DNA of 64,000 bases from Dasypus novemcinctus (lineage: Eukaryota; Chordata; Mammalia; Cingulata; Dasypodidae): the NCBI RefSeq assembly GCF_030445035.2, contig NC_080677.1, positions 104,653,513 to 104,717,512 of the forward strand, read 5' to 3'. The notes below the pieces were generated by a model that had not been told where the DNA came from, did not search any database, and worked only from the letters and a program-made list of their open reading frames with translations. The position numbers were made by a program, and so were the translations under genes. Shown here one piece after another: positions 22,101 to 34,747 of this stretch (the stretch's first letter is position 1; each line of letters starts with the position of its first letter).

Positions 22101-22589
22101 TTTACTGAAGAATGTACCAGAATCTATGCATTTCAGGTTCCCTTTCTGTCTGGAATTGTACTTATTCTTGGAAAGTACAAAATTCATTTCACTTGTAGAA
22201 ATGTCTATGAATAATTATTTGACCCAGTGGAGGTAATTTCTGTAAAAGAATATCCAAAAGTTCAGAGAGTTAACTTAATATGAAAACAGAATAATAAATT
22301 CAGATGTCAGTGTTAAGATATCAGATTAAAATGGCATTATAAGTGTGTATATTCCCCCTAGAATATCATGAAAATATGAGAAAATAATTTAATGCATCTA
22401 GAAAAAATAACATAAATCAAACTAACCAGTAATGATGCTTAATCTAAGCAATGATATAAAAAATAATGAAAAAATAATAATTAGTAGAGTTTCAGAGTGG
22501 AGCAGAGGCTAGCAGCTCACCTCAATTTCTTAAATCACCCCAGTTTCCCAAAGTTACAGGTAAGGTGGCAAAGTTCTGAGAATTTGACT
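19151..22589. other. Unique AT-rich DNA, nothing recognised
   Basis: No ORF with a recognisable domain. The 113-codon frame at 20014-20355 shows no motif and a short CA repeat lies within it (about 20130). Confidence 0.6.
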
Positions 22590-23015
22590 ATTACTATAAT
22601 AGTTCCCAGTGGCTGTATAACAAATAACCACAAACCTGATGAGTTAAAACAACAGAAATATATTCTCTTGGAGTTCTGGAGGCCAGAAGTCCAATATAAG
22701 TATCACTAGGCTGAAATCAAGGTGTCAGCAGGGCCATACCTCCCCCAGAGGAGCTGGGGAGAATCTGTTCCTTGCCTCTTCCAGCTCCTGGTGGTTGTTG
22801 GCTTTACTTGCTGGTGTCCATGCCACTCCAATCTTTGCCTCAATCTTCATAAGTTTTTACATCACCTTCTTTCTGTGTAATCTTGACAAGGACATTTGTG
22901 ATGGCATTTAGAGACCACTCAGATAATCCAGGATCATCTCCCCATCACAAAATGCTTTAATCCACATTTGCAAAGATCCTTTTTTCAAACAAGGTAGCAG
23001 TTATCAGTTGCAAGC
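22590..23015 (+). mobile_element. MLT1-type LTR (ERVL-MaLR)
   Basis: Clear MLT1 landmarks in order: GTATAACAAATAACCACAAA, GAGTTAAAACAACAGAAATA, GTTCTGGAGGCCAGAAGTCC, AAATCAAGGTGTCAGCAGGG, CCTTGCCTCTTCCAGCTCCT and AGATAATCCAGGATCATCTC. A decayed solo LTR of an ancient mammal-wide family. Confidence 0.85.
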
Positions 23016-23734
23016 TGTGATGCCTCAGTTTGACTAGGTTATGGTGTCCATTGTTTAGTCAATCATTCCACTTCAATAATTTGTTATAATTTTTCTTCAC
23101 CCTCTATTAGTGCTTCTGCTTGCAGTACGCAATCTCTAGCTTTTCTTCTTGTGTAATTCGACATGCCTTTCATTGGGGTTTCTTTATTCAAAAGGGAACC
23201 TTAAGGTAGCACATTCTTTGTTAACCATTTCATTCCCAGTTTAAGTTTTCAAAAAGAGAACTCTTAAAGCTTCCATTTTGAGAGATGCTTGTTATCTAAC
23301 AACATAGATAACAGTCTTCACCGTATTGAGTGCTAGTGTTCTTGGTCTCTGACATTCTGTTACTCAGTTTTATACCAAATGGCCACTTAAGGGAAGGTGC
23401 ATTACATCATGACTATTTGAATAATGAAAGATCCTTCCTAATGAACCTGAAGACAGTCTTTACCAATGACATACCCTCACTGCCACTCCCTCTCCCATCT
23501 CAATAAATGTATTTTGTAGCATTTCCAGTTGTGGAAAGCTTTTACTACACTCATCAAGTATTTTTATTATTTTTTACACATTTTTATCATCTAAGAATCT
23601 TTGGGAAAGGAACAAGAGTTGCACAAGTGACAGAATTAATGTGTTACTTTATTTCTAGCATTGTTTTGTTAATTTTGCCTTTTTCTTCCAAAATAACAAA
23701 TATTTTAATTTACATCTGATAAAAACACACTTCA
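23016..23734. other. Unique DNA, nothing recognised
   Basis: No gene or assignable repeat seen. Confidence 0.55.
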
Positions 23735-23890
23735 TAAATGTAATTAAATCATTCATCAGTTGATTGCTTCTATGGCTGATTACATCCACCATCAATGAAG
23801 GAGACTGCCTTCAGCAATGAGAGGAATCTCCTGAGCCAGTCAGTTGAAGGACTTACTGGAGAATTGAGGACTTCAGCAGTCAGAAAGAAT
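23735..23890 (+). repeat. Fragment of the same dispersed family as 8833-9272
   Basis: GGCTGATTACATCCACCATC, ATCAATGAAGGAGACTGCC and the CAGTCAGTTGAAGGACTTA area match, in the same order, the reverse complement of about 9060-9160. Confidence 0.5.
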
Positions 23891-23924
23891 AATATGTGTG
23901 TTTATTTATATATTATATTGTCTG

Positions 23925-24050
23925 TGATCCCTCAATGGATTGTCAGCTCTATGAGAATAGAGATGTTTCATACTGCTAAATCCCTAGCATACAGAACATG
24001 ATAAGGAGTGAAACAATGTATCTTAGATAAAGTAATAAGCAACTGGAACA
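23925..24050 (+). repeat. L2 3' end fragment
   Basis: ATTGTCAGCTCTATGAGAAT, followed by GAGATGTTTCAT and AAATCCCTAGCATACAGAAC, is the decayed form of the L2 3' segment (GTAAGCTCCATGAGGGCAGG...). Confidence 0.7.
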
Positions 24051-24714
24051 ATATAAAGAGATAATACAAGAGATTCTCCTTGAAATGAAGAAATCAATGA
24101 ATATGAAATTTGAAAGGCTATTTAAGGAGAATGTTTATAATGAGTGATATAAACTAAGCTCCTAAAATTTAAGGATAAAATATTCTTCAGGGATCCGGAT
24201 GGAAAAGCCAATCAACAAAAATATTATACAAAGAGTAAAATTTACAAAGACTAAAAATAAGGCTGATTTCAAACCTGTACAAAGAAACATCTACTCCTGG
24301 AGCAAATTCTATAACATTCTGAGGAAAAATATGATGAAAAGATACTTTTAAGTCAAGATGCTATTCATTTAAAGGTCAACATAGGGCTTTCAGGTATAAA
24401 TGGCTAATTGAGTCCAAAAACATCTAATTCCACTCTCCCTGCAAACCCGCTAAGATATTTTTGAAGGCATGAACTTAAGGATGTAATAAAGGCAAGAGAA
24501 GATAATCATCACAAAATTTTGGAAGCTTACAATTAGAATATTACTAAGAAGACAGACCAGATTGCTAAGAATGAACTCAATTTGCAAGGCTTAGAAAAAG
24601 GTGGCAAAAATTATTACTGGAAGTAGGGGTGACAAAGAACTAAATATTGAAAGATTGATGGGAAACAGTAAAAATTAGTTAGATCCCTATAGGCCTATGC
24701 TGTCCTGAACTGCA
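24051..24714. other. A-rich DNA, possibly an old L1-like fragment
   Basis: Purine-rich with many A-runs, in the style of a decayed L1 sense strand, but I find no block secure enough to assign. Confidence 0.4.
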
Positions 24715-25341
24715 TGTTGACCTGAGCTAAGAGAGAGCAGATCTTAACTGCCCGGTTAAGCCAATTAAGACCAAAAGCCGAAATGGAAAAAGAGTCAAGG
24801 CTTTAATCGCTTACTACAGTAGTACAAGCCAGAGACTAACCTGGAGGAAAAGCACTGACTCCCTCTGTTCTGTTTCCCACGATGGAATGAGGCTACCAGG
24901 CAAGGGGCAAATGGATAACAGCAGATGTGAGGTGGGCCCACTGCCAAGAGACTCCTTAACAAAAGTCTCCTGCAGTTTCATGGACTGGGGTTAAGGGAAA
25001 GAAGAGGGAGATGGCTAGATAGGGAAAGTTACTGAGTCAGAACAGAGGAAATTGTCTTCAAGGTCTACTCTTCCCTCTCCCATAAGGAGATCTCAGCAGA
25101 GGTGCCTGGGGAAGGCCTGTAAGGTTAGGAATGCAGGTATGTGTAAGAATAAAACCTACCAGAGGTGCCTGCGTCCTTGACTGCAGCCTCCTTTAGAGAC
25201 TGCAGTGCACTGGCTGTAAACCAAGGCTGTGTGGGGAGGGCGCTTTCCCTGGTGAGGCCTGTCAGGTAAAGCCTTGCAATGCCGACAGTGGAACTTAAAA
25301 AATCACGCATAGGATTTTGGCAAGGAGTCAGACTCCTCACA
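24715..25341 (-). mobile_element. LTR of an ERV family (copy A)
   Basis: A minus-strand LTR: in the sense direction it starts TGTGAGGAGTCTGACTCC (the right end here). It shares ordered blocks with 36274-36894, including AAAAGTCTCCTGCAGTTT, the GGTGCCTG and CTGTAAACCAAGGCTG areas, and CTGTCAGGTAAAGCCTT. The left end, with TTAAGACCAAAAG and an ATTAAAG-type poly-A signal in the sense strand, is approximate. No clear target duplication was found. Confidence 0.7.
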
Positions 25342-26984
25342 CCACTTTGCAGGAACACTGAATTCCTTTGGAAAATGAAGTTATTAAATTATGCAATATA
25401 TCAAATTATTTTGAGAGGAGAATTATTACATTGCCATAGAATATGGGGTTGAATTAACGTTAAACTCATAGAAACTTAGCAAATAAGAAAAAAAAATGGT
25501 GATGGGGCCATGTCATATGCTGGAGAAGTAATCTGTTTAATTTGGTAAATGGGAGGCATAGTAGGAAAATAAGAAAGCAGGGGTCTTCATCCTTTGTGTC
25601 TAGGGTCAATTATTATGTCAAATTTTAAAAATACCTTATAATAAGCTCTTACTGTTTTTCATAATCTTTTTAAATGATGGGAGTTCTTATATTAGTATTT
25701 GTATATGAAGACACAGTTTTCAAAAGTTCTTTCAATCCCCTCATTTTCTCTCCAGCTTCTTATTCTTATATAAAAATTAAAGTAAATTTTAATGTGATCA
25801 TCTTTTATGTAAAAAGGTATTATATCATGATTGTAAGTTACATAAAATATTTTCATCCATCTATTTAACCACCCAGATTTCCATCTGTATATATCCATAC
25901 ACAATGTTTAAAATTATATTTACCAATGCTTACAATTATTTCTACATGGTAGAATTAGAAGTGAATTTTCCTCCATACTTTTTTGTGTTGCTTGAATCCC
26001 ATAAAAGGAAAATGTTAGTTGTTTACCTACACAATTTATTTGAAAGAGTAATAGCAAGATTGAGAACAAGAAAGGAGAAAGAGGAATAAAAAGCATTAAC
26101 ATTGTTTCATCTTTCTTTCATTTCCTTTCCTTACCTGAACAGAAACAAATCCTACGATAGTTCTGACCTAGTACTTGGGAGCAAGAGCTAAAAGCCTCAT
26201 TAAGGAAATTTGGATGAATCTGACTAAAATGAGTACTGGGGAGTCAGAGATATAGGCAAGTCCTGCTTAGAAAAACTTTCAGTGAAAATCTATCTACCAT
26301 TCAAGTTAAATAAATATGGGTGCCCTAAGAGATAGCTATTGTGGAACAACTAGGAAATAAAGATTGCACTGGGAGCATGTGCACACACAGAAAGAAAGTG
26401 GCAAAAATAATGAACTAGAAATTCTCATTCAAAATTACACTTCAATAATAGCCCCCAAAACAGTCACTTATAACCTCTCATTTAAAATCCCACAAAGATA
26501 AATACTATTTGCAACACTGAAAACTAAATATAATTATATGCATGCAAACTATGTCATGAATGCAAATTATTTGCAATAACACAAGACTGGCTTGAGCAAT
26601 AAAGTGGAACTGCAACTGATGGACTCCTGAGTTTGCCCAGGGAAAAAAGGTCAGAAGACACTTCTGATTTCATCATCTTTCCATTCACGTAGAGACTCAG
26701 CTTGGGTAAATCAGAAAATTGTTCACCCTTTCCACATTCTGAAGCTGTTCTCTGAATTGGAGTACAGATTTCCCATTTTGCAAAAGACAATATACACTTA
26801 CAGTAGATGTAAGTGGGGTAAATGCTGCTATTAAAAGATGAGTCCTCCCATAATAGGTCAAAGAATTAAATCTCACTACATGCTGTTTACAAGAGACTAA
26901 GCTAAAAAATATATAACGAAAGTGACAAAAATTAAAGTTCAATAAATGACTGAATATACAGTAAATATTACCCGGTAATCTACT
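25342..26984. other. Unique AT-rich DNA, nothing recognised
   Basis: No gene or assignable repeat. Several short chance frames only. Confidence 0.55.
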
Positions 26985-27110
26985 TATATACCAGCAATAA
27001 ACAATTAGAAAATATAATGTGGATAAATTATACCTATAAAGACAAAAATATAAAATCACTAAGAATAAGTTTAATAAGGATTGGATGAGAGTTATTTGAA
27101 GAGTATACAT
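26985..27110 (+). repeat. Old L1 fragment
   Basis: Reads like a decayed L1 ORF2 C-terminal segment: ACCAGCAATAAACAATTAGA, then TATAAAATCACTAAGAATAA and GTTTAATAAGGAT. Short and uncertain. Confidence 0.5.
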
Positions 27111-27899
27111 GATATACTGAAGTAGTTTTTCATCAGCTGATAACTAATACAGTTCTTGACTAGGATTGCTTCATGAGAAAAGGCACACTTTTATGTCCTC
27201 ATCTCCACCCATTTTATTGTGAACATTCTGGTTCATTTGGAAAGATTTTTAAAAATCCTCTGCCTGGATAGCAGGGAATCACTATAAGATTTTAGGTATA
27301 CCCAGTGAGATGAGTTAACCAATGAAACTGTATAAAATAGAAACAGTCAAATTTTATATTTATCTGAAACATAAGTATAAAGTATTTTGTAATCAAATTA
27401 TAAAATATTGTTTAATGAACTATGAAAATAAGAAATATATTAATTTTAAAAGTATAAGTTGAGTCAGCCCAAGGATTTTTGATGGGTTTATGATTCCAGT
27501 AAATCAATAAAATGTCGTAGGCAGAACTTCAGCAAGGCATTAGAAAAATTTATTTCTATATCTTAATGAACACAATGGAGAACTGTTAGCAGACTGGCAA
27601 GTCAGTATATGAATTCACATGTTTGGATAACCATAACTGAAATAATTTTTTATCTATTTTTGTTAAACTGGAGTAAGATCTCCAAGGGCAGGTTGAAGAA
27701 GTCTATACTTCTCAATTTTTGTTAATTTTAAAAATATTCCAGCCAAATAAAAATGTAGACCTTCTTATAAATATGTAGAATTAGAAACTTACAATTTTTA
27801 TTCAGTACAATAATTGATCACATATAACTTTTTACCAAAGAATTACTTGAAGGTTTTAATACACCAATAATGGAGTATTCCCATAAACCTTGTTTTGAG
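27111..27899. other. Unique AT-rich DNA, nothing recognised
   Basis: No gene or assignable repeat. Confidence 0.5.
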
Positions 27900-28175
27900 C
27901 AAAGTAAGTCAGATGTACAAAAGAAGTATATACTGTGTGACTTCACTGACATGAAATTTGAAATGTCAAATCTAATTTGAAATATCACAAATCATATTAG
28001 TGGTTTCTTGGAACTAAGAGGTGGAATATTGATTGGAAGAGAATACAAGGGAACATTTTGGGGAGGTGAAAATGTTCTACATCTTTATTATCATTGTAGT
28101 TAAGTGAGACTTTCAAAAGTCAAAACTCTTTTAAAAGATACAACGTGTGTATTTTACTGCATGCAAATTATACAC
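27900..28175 (+). repeat. Old L1 3' UTR fragment
   Basis: ATACTGTGTGACTTCACTGA, AGTGGTTTCTTGGAACTAAG and TTTTACTGCATGCAAATTAT are the usual landmarks of an L1M 3' UTR. Confidence 0.65.
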
Positions 28176-29795
28176 CAGAAAGTTAATATAAAAACACCTT
28201 TTATAACAGCATCAAAAAACATAAAATAATTCAGGATAAATTTGACTATATAAAGATGTGCAAGTCCTCTACCCTGAGCAATAAAACAATTGCCAAGAGA
28301 AATAAAAGACCAAAATAAATGAAAATAATACCATGTTGATGTTTTATATACGCAATATTTTAAGATTCTAGTTTTTCAAATTGGTCTACAGATTCAAAAT
28401 AATCTAAAACAAAATGACATCACACTTTTTGCCAGAAATTAAAAAGATAATGCTAAGATTGAAATTGGAAAGTAGAGGGCTTAAAGTAGCCAGAACAATC
28501 TGGAAAAATGATGACAATTTGGAGGATTTCTACTATCTATATGCAAGATGTCCCATACTGATAACAGTAAATAAGAGAGTGTAATACTAGTCCAAAGAAA
28601 GAGAAATACCAATGGAAATAAATAGAGTCCAGAAATAGATCTGACAAATACTATAGCGATCTGATTTTTAACATATGCATTACAGTAGTAAAATAGAAAA
28701 AATTGTGTCTTTTAAAAACAAGGTGCTGGAACAACTGGATATCCACAAGGGAAAACATGAATCTTGATTACCTTCAATATATCATACATAAACATTAATT
28801 TGAGGTATAGTATAGATCTAAAAACAAAAGCTAAATCTATAAAGTTTCTATAAGAAAACATAGTAGAGCATCTTTGAGGCTTTGTGTTATGCTAACATTT
28901 TTCTTAGACAGGATACAGAAAAGACTAGTCATAAAAGAAATAGCTGACAAATTTCATTAGAATTAAAAATCTTCTGTTCATCAAAAGTCACTGTTAAAGA
29001 AATAAATAGGGAAGCTACATACTGGGAGAATTTTGCCACAGATACATCCAGCAATGGACTTGGACTCATAAAATATAAAGAAATTCTTCAACTCAATAAT
29101 ATAAAGGAAAATAACCTTATAAAAATGTCCAAAATATTTGAACAGACCTTGGGCTGACACATCACCTGAATGACTAATATGCATATTAAAGAGTATTCAA
29201 CATTAATTAATAGAATAAAAATTATAATCGCAATGAAATACTTTGTAGGCCATTAGAATGTCTAAAATCAAAAAAAAAGAGATAATACCAAATATTAGCA
29301 AAGAATGTTGAGCAACTGAAACTTTTATATATTGGTGGTAGAAATGTAAAATACTTCAATCATTGTGGAAGTTTCTGGCAGTTTCTTATCAAGTTAAACA
29401 TGTACTGACTACATAACCCAGCAATTCCACTCCTAGGTATTCACCCAATAAAATGAAAACATATGTCCAATACTCCTTGTCCAAGAAAGTTCATATCAAG
29501 CAAAAACTGCAAACAACTCAGTATCCCTCAACAGGAAAATGTGTAACCTTGGAAATTACCAATATAGAGGAACAGAATACTGATACATGCAATCCCATGG
29601 ATGAATCTCACAAACATCACACTGAGGGAAAGAAACCACAAGAAAAACCATGTATTGTATGGTTGCATTTATGAATATCTTGCTTGGGGTGATAATTATA
29701 TGAATGTAGTATTTGTAAGAATTCATTACATCGCATTTTTAATGTCTCTTCATTTCATTGCATATAAATTAAAAGTCCTTTTTTAAAAAGGTATC
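28176..29795 (+). pseudogene. Old L1: ORF2 C-terminal part and 3' UTR
   Basis: Plus strand. It begins near AACAGCATCAAAAAACATAA (the segment after RT) and runs through ORF2 C-terminal sequence with stops. Landmarks include ACAACTGGATATCCACAAGG, ATCTTCTGTTCATCAAAAG, CCCAGCAATTCCACTCCTAG (the GIYP-type region) and GCAATCCCATGGATGAATCT. It then passes into a 3' UTR. A mammal-wide L1M type, heavily mutated. Confidence 0.8.
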
Positions 29796-30060
29796 ATTTA
29801 ATACTCAGTTCCTTTGGACTGGCAATACCTAGAAACCAAAAATAACATGGTCAAACAATAGCTGTATGAGCAGCTGAAGCAGCGCCACTGCATATGCAAT
29901 GATGCTAGAACAAAGACACATTGAAGTACCATAAATGTGCTGCATGGCTCAGGATAACCAGAAAAGAGCATCAGCAGGCAGGGCACCCTGATGTGCAATA
30001 ACCAGAGGCAAGCTGGTTCACTTGGAACACAGAGCTGAAAAGTAACCCTCAATAAATGTT
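29796..30060. other. Mixed unique DNA, possible L2 or MIR end at 30045
   Basis: Mostly unassigned. CCTCAATAAATGTTTGCTAT at about 30044-30065 resembles the conserved 3' end of L2 or MIR copies. Confidence 0.4.
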
Positions 30061-30429
30061 TGCTATATTAAATACTTACTTAATAGGCTATGAAGAGAAG
30101 TAAAGGTGTTAGCAGTACAGACTTTACAAAAGCCATGGCTGGACAGGAAACAGAAACTTCTTTTTTCAATAGACATGAACATTTTCATCTTTAACTTGCA
30201 ACTAATGTATGGTTATTAATGATCATCATCAAATATTGTTGATCTTATTCTTTTAACAAATATTTATTAGCTCATCCCCAATGCATGCTTATCTGGTTAT
30301 TGTAGGTGGATAAAAAATATGCCCTGAATCATTAACTACTATATATATTAGAAGATGACTTAGGTAGGGACAGAAATAGTAATCTAAATTTTGTTTTATT
30401 TGGGATTATTTTAATTCTATTAACCTTTG

Positions 30430-30990
30430 AAAGTGTATAAATTTAATATAACATTTAGGTAACCTAAAATTTTTGCAAAAATAAAGAAAAAAATTGAAAT
30501 TTTTGCGCATCAAAGGACACCATCAAGGAAGTGAAAAACAATTATAAATTTAGATCCTTGATCGAATTTGAGTTAAGTTTTGTATAAGGTGTGAGATATT
30601 GATCCTTTCTTTCTTTCCTTTTTTTTTTCCTTCTTTATTTTCTTTTAAATGTTGTATTAAAAATATGGGGCATTTTGGGGGTGATAGAATTGTACTACAT
30701 GATCTTGCAATGGTGAGTACAGGCCAAGTTAAATTTCACCAAAATTTATAAAAGTGTATGGTCCTGTAGTCCATGCTGTGTAGTGGTGCTCTAGGGTGTA
30801 TTCATCAAGTACAGTGAATGTGCCACATTGATGAGGGGGATTGTTGATGTGGGAGGAGTGTGGGGGTAGGGGGTGGGGAGGGGGGTATATGGGAAGCTCA
30901 TATTTTTTTAATGTAACATTCTGTGAGATCTATGTATTTTTTTTGAAAAGATAATAAAAAATTTTTTTTAAGTTAAAAAAAAGTGTATAA
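30430..30990 (+). mobile_element. Young-type L1 3' end insertion with 11-bp target duplication, rearranged
   Basis: Flanked by AAAGTGTATAA at 30430-30440 and 30980-30990. About 30480-30540 is ORF2 sequence in plus sense (GCGCATCAAAGGACACCATC). About 30541-30620 reads as the upstream ORF2 part in minus sense (GTTTTGTATAAGGTGTGAGA). From about 30640 a 3' UTR in plus sense ends in an A-rich tail. Inversion inside a 5'-truncated L1 is typical of twin priming, though the order here has an extra plus-sense piece. A G-rich run at 30855-30895 lies in the 3' UTR. Confidence 0.7.
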
Positions 30991-31584
30991 CCTTTGGAGT
31001 ACCCCTACACAATTTATTTTTACACTACAAGGTATCTATACCTTACTACCTCTTTATAACTGGAGTAAGAGTTATCAGAGGTGAGAGTTATTGAGAAATG
31101 GAAATGACTATATCTGATACCATGAGTCCTGCGTATTATTATCCCCCAATTCTGTCTCTTAGTTTTCTCAATATTTGCTTTTCTTCCCTTACCCTTTAAA
31201 TGTTGATTTTCTAACAGTGATTTATCTTAATACTTTTAATTTCATATACGAACCACTGAGCAATGTTTCTTGAGACACATGCAATTTTTTTCCATTTCTA
31301 TAATCCCCCAAATAAGCATAATTCCTGGTATAAAAATAATTTTAAAAATATGTTAAAGGTGTATTTAGATGAATAACTTTAAATGAACAAATTAATACAT
31401 GAATAAAATTTAAATTGATACCCAATCTTTTCTTTTTTCATGGAATAATTTCACTTTCTCTAAGAAAACAAAAGTCTTTATTTTAATTTATAGTATATAA
31501 ACTAGGTTTTTTCATTATTATTATTTGTAAAACACAATTAACAGCATTCAATGGGGCTAATTTAAGAATCATTTACTTTTTCAC
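30991..31584. other. Unique AT-rich DNA, nothing recognised
   Basis: No gene or assignable repeat. Confidence 0.5.
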
Positions 31585-31710
31585 TCATTCACTAAATATA
31601 TATTGAATTTAGCATGTATCAAGTACCGTTCTATATTCATGGACTACATTGGTAAACAATATTGATAAAGATTCCTGCCTTTAGGGAACTTATAAGCAAT
31701 TCAGCAAAAA
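31585..31710 (-). repeat. L2 3' end fragment
   Basis: CACTCATTCACTAAATATAT, ATTGAATTTAGCATGTATCA, AGTACCGTTCTA and ATTCCTGCCTTTAGGGAACTT follow the reverse complement of the L2 3' end. Confidence 0.75.
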
Positions 31711-32329
31711 TTTAGCCTCATTATCTATTCTTTCTATTGTTTATAGCCAACTGGTAATTAAACCTGAGAGTGAAAATACTGAGTTGATTCAAGATATTTT
31801 GTGAAAAATATTTAGTGTACCTACAAAATGGGGATATAAACTAATACTTATAAAAATTTATAAACAATAAGGATTAAATCAAGTAGGGGTTTGATTGATT
31901 AGTAATTACATTTAAAAATAAAAATAAATGCATTAGTACATATTTTAAATTACTTAAAATGAGGCTTTTATGATGCAGAAAATTTACTATCTAACAGTTA
32001 CAGCTATTATTGACCAAATATAAAATGAAGTAATTTTCTTAAAAGGGGAGGAGCATAGAAATTTTTCATTAGTTCTTAGATTTCACTCATAAAAATCATA
32101 ATCTAACAGTGATGATTATGATCTAAAGAAAAATTTGGTATCATTGTATGTTTATAATGATCTTATCTTTAATATATATTTATATGCTATTCTTTAATCT
32201 TTAAATATTGCCAAGATGCCCCATTCCAAGCCTGAATGTATTTTAAAAATCTAATCTTCATTTAGCCTGATTTATATTAATATTTATGTCACACATATTG
32301 ATGGTCTACATATATATTCTATTAATGAT
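31711..32329. other. Unique AT-rich DNA, nothing recognised
   Basis: No gene or assignable repeat. Confidence 0.5.
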
Positions 32330-33955
32330 ATAGGAACTTTCTTTCATTGTTGATAGAAATGCAAAGTAGTACAGCAACTTTGTGAGGCAATTTGGCAATT
32401 TCGATAAAGTCCAATACAGACTTACCACACAACCCACACTTTTAGGTATTTACCCATCTGACGTCAAAATTTATGTACAAACAAAAACCTGCACAAGAAT
32501 GTTTATAGCAGCTTTGTTCATAATCACCCAAAACTGGAAGCAACCTAGATGTTTCCAATAGCTGAATGTATAAAACTGATACATCTGTATGTTGAAATAC
32601 TATTAATTCATACAAATATGGATAAATATTAAATGCAATTTACTAAGTGAAAGAAACCAAGCCAAAAAGGCTACATAATATATGTTTCCATTCATATGAC
32701 ATTCTGGAAAAAGCAAAGCTATAGAGATGAAAAACAGGTCAGTGTTTACCAGAGGTTATGGGAGGTGGTGGGTGTTTGACAATGAGAAGCACTAGGGATT
32801 TTTAGGGTGGTGGAAATAATCTGTATTGTACTATAGTGATAGATACGTGATACTATACAGTTTTCAAAATTCATAGAACTTTAGAGCACAAAGATTGAAC
32901 TTTATTGCATGCATTAAAGAGGTAAAGAGATTCCTGGATAGACTGGACTGTGACAAAAGATTCTAGCTGTATTACAAATGTATGACATCATTGAGGGGGT
33001 TGGTGGAAAAAGGTGCTAAGCTAAGTAACTGTGTAAAAGGGTGTTTGAATTGAGACTGACAGACTAACAACAAAAGGAAGTATACATAAGCACTGTATTC
33101 TGTTTGGAAAAGTTGTTTCTTATGGGGATACCGGTAAACAATTCTGAAATCTCTTGTACATACATACAAGACTGAACAAATAGATGGTGGAAGGTGGATG
33201 CCAGGTTTCTGACTTTTGGGGTGGGAGGTTATAGATAAGCAAGGATATAGGACTAGAATGAACCATGTGGTGCTGGATTAGTGCTAAATACAATGGTATG
33301 AACTCAGGTTTAACTAATATGCTACAAATGGATAGATACAGAAACAATTATAAATATTTGTTTATACAGTGGTTAGTGTGTATAACTATACATTAGTTAG
33401 TGTGTGGAATATATATATATTATATATATAGCTCTGTCCTGAGAGGATTTAGAAGCAATGATATATTATGATGTGATGGAAATGAAAATTTATGCCTGTG
33501 GTCTTCATTTCAAGAAAACATAACCTCAGTCTAATCATGAGGAAAACACCAGACAAATCCCACTTAGGAAAATTCTGTAATATGCTTGAACTGTACTCCT
33601 CAAAACTGTCAAGGACATGAAAAACAAAGAATGTCTGAGAAACCTTCACATCCAAAAAGAGCTTAAGGACAAATTTTGACTAATTGCAATCTGGTATCCT
33701 GGGTGGGATTCTGGAACATAAAAAGGACATTAGGTAAAAACTAAAATGCTAGTTTTACAGTGTAGTTTAGCTAGAAACTAAAAAATCTGAATAATGTATG
33801 GACTTCAGTTCATAATAATGTATCATACTGCTCATTAATTGTAACAAATGTACTGTACTAATGTACAATGATAATAACGGGAAACTGCATATGAGGTATA
33901 TGGGAACACTCTGAAAGTTCTTTGCAGTTTTCTGTAAATTTAAATCTGTTCAAGT
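32330..33955 (+). mobile_element. Old L1: end of ORF2 and long 3' UTR
   Basis: Plus strand. ORF2 C-terminal landmarks at 32330-32640 (TTATAGCAGCTTTGTTCATA, AAACTGGAAGCAACCTAGAT). Then a 3' UTR with GTGTTTACCAGAGGTTATGG, and further on a tail region with TATGGACTTCAGTTCATAAT, AATTGTAACAAATGTACTGT and GAGGTATATGGGAACACTCT. An (AT)n tract lies at about 33408-33430. The stretch 32960-33330 may be an insertion or a variable 3' UTR part. Confidence 0.75.
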
Positions 33956-33984
33956 ACAGGGAGAGCTGCCTCAGATAGGGAGCT

Positions 33985-34745
33985 GCCTCATACAGCCTGT
34001 CGTTTTCCAACATTCAATTCCTTGTTATTGGTGTTGAGTTTGTTGTTTGCTGTGATCCAGAGGCATCGACGCTCAGGGTAGGATCCTACACTTTGGAATT
34101 TATTGCAGTTCACCTGCTCTTCTAATTTCTCAAAATTGCCTTTAGGCCAGCAGTTTTCTTCAAAGTTCATGAGTGAAAAATTACAACTACACAGTGTCCA
34201 AACTGAAAATGTATTATCCGCTCATGCAACAAGAAGACAGATCACATTAAAACCTCCCAAGCAACAGAACCACGTGGCACTATTGATGATCATCTCTGCA
34301 TTTCCAATACGTGTGTGGGAAAGAAAGTGTCATATGTGGAGGCCACTTCTATTTAGGTAATGAGAGAACTGTGCAGCCCCATGAACACAAGTGGGATTAG
34401 ACGCTTTTAGTCTGTTCCATAGTGGAGAGTGATCTGGCACCATGAAAATTCTTCCCAGGGACAAGACCCCCATTTGGGAGGCTCTTTCCACCAGGCTGGC
34501 TGAGGAATAGCAGGGGTCATACTGCTTGATGGTATTAAAACAAGGATAGGAAGGTGTGAGAACCTCATGCCTCCTCAGGATACGACTCATGTCAGTTTCC
34601 TGCAGGATTCTTTCTAAGGAAAAGATTTTATATGGAGTGAATTCATATATCTGCTCAGTCCTGGCATTAGAAGGCAAAATTTCCCTGAATCTCCACTCTT
34701 CATACAAATCTTCGACAAGACCAAATGGTTTATTTAGGATAAATA
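33985..34745 (-). pseudogene. Unidentified minus-strand reading frames, possible gene fragment or retrocopy
   Basis: The minus strand is open from 34707 down to 34330 (125 codons, no ATG at its start) and again at 34170-33988 (60 codons from an ATG). The first frame, with segments such as EEWRFREILPSNARTEQIYE and RRHEVLTPSYPCFNTIKQYD, has ordinary protein-like composition, with balanced charged and aromatic residues and two Pro-Ser-Tyr type turns, unlike the A/T-driven frames nearby. It can be read upstream to about 34745 without a stop (ILNKPFGLVEDLYEEW). I do not recognise the family. It could be a decayed retrocopy, an exon group of a small gene, or chance. No poly-A tail or target duplication was found. 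Confidence 0.35.
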
Positions 34746-34747
34746 GG

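Noticed and set aside
26697..27110. 137-codon minus-strand frame with a membrane-protein look
   Set aside because: AT-rich DNA gives Leu/Ile/Phe/Tyr-rich chance frames, and part of it is antisense to an old L1 fragment.
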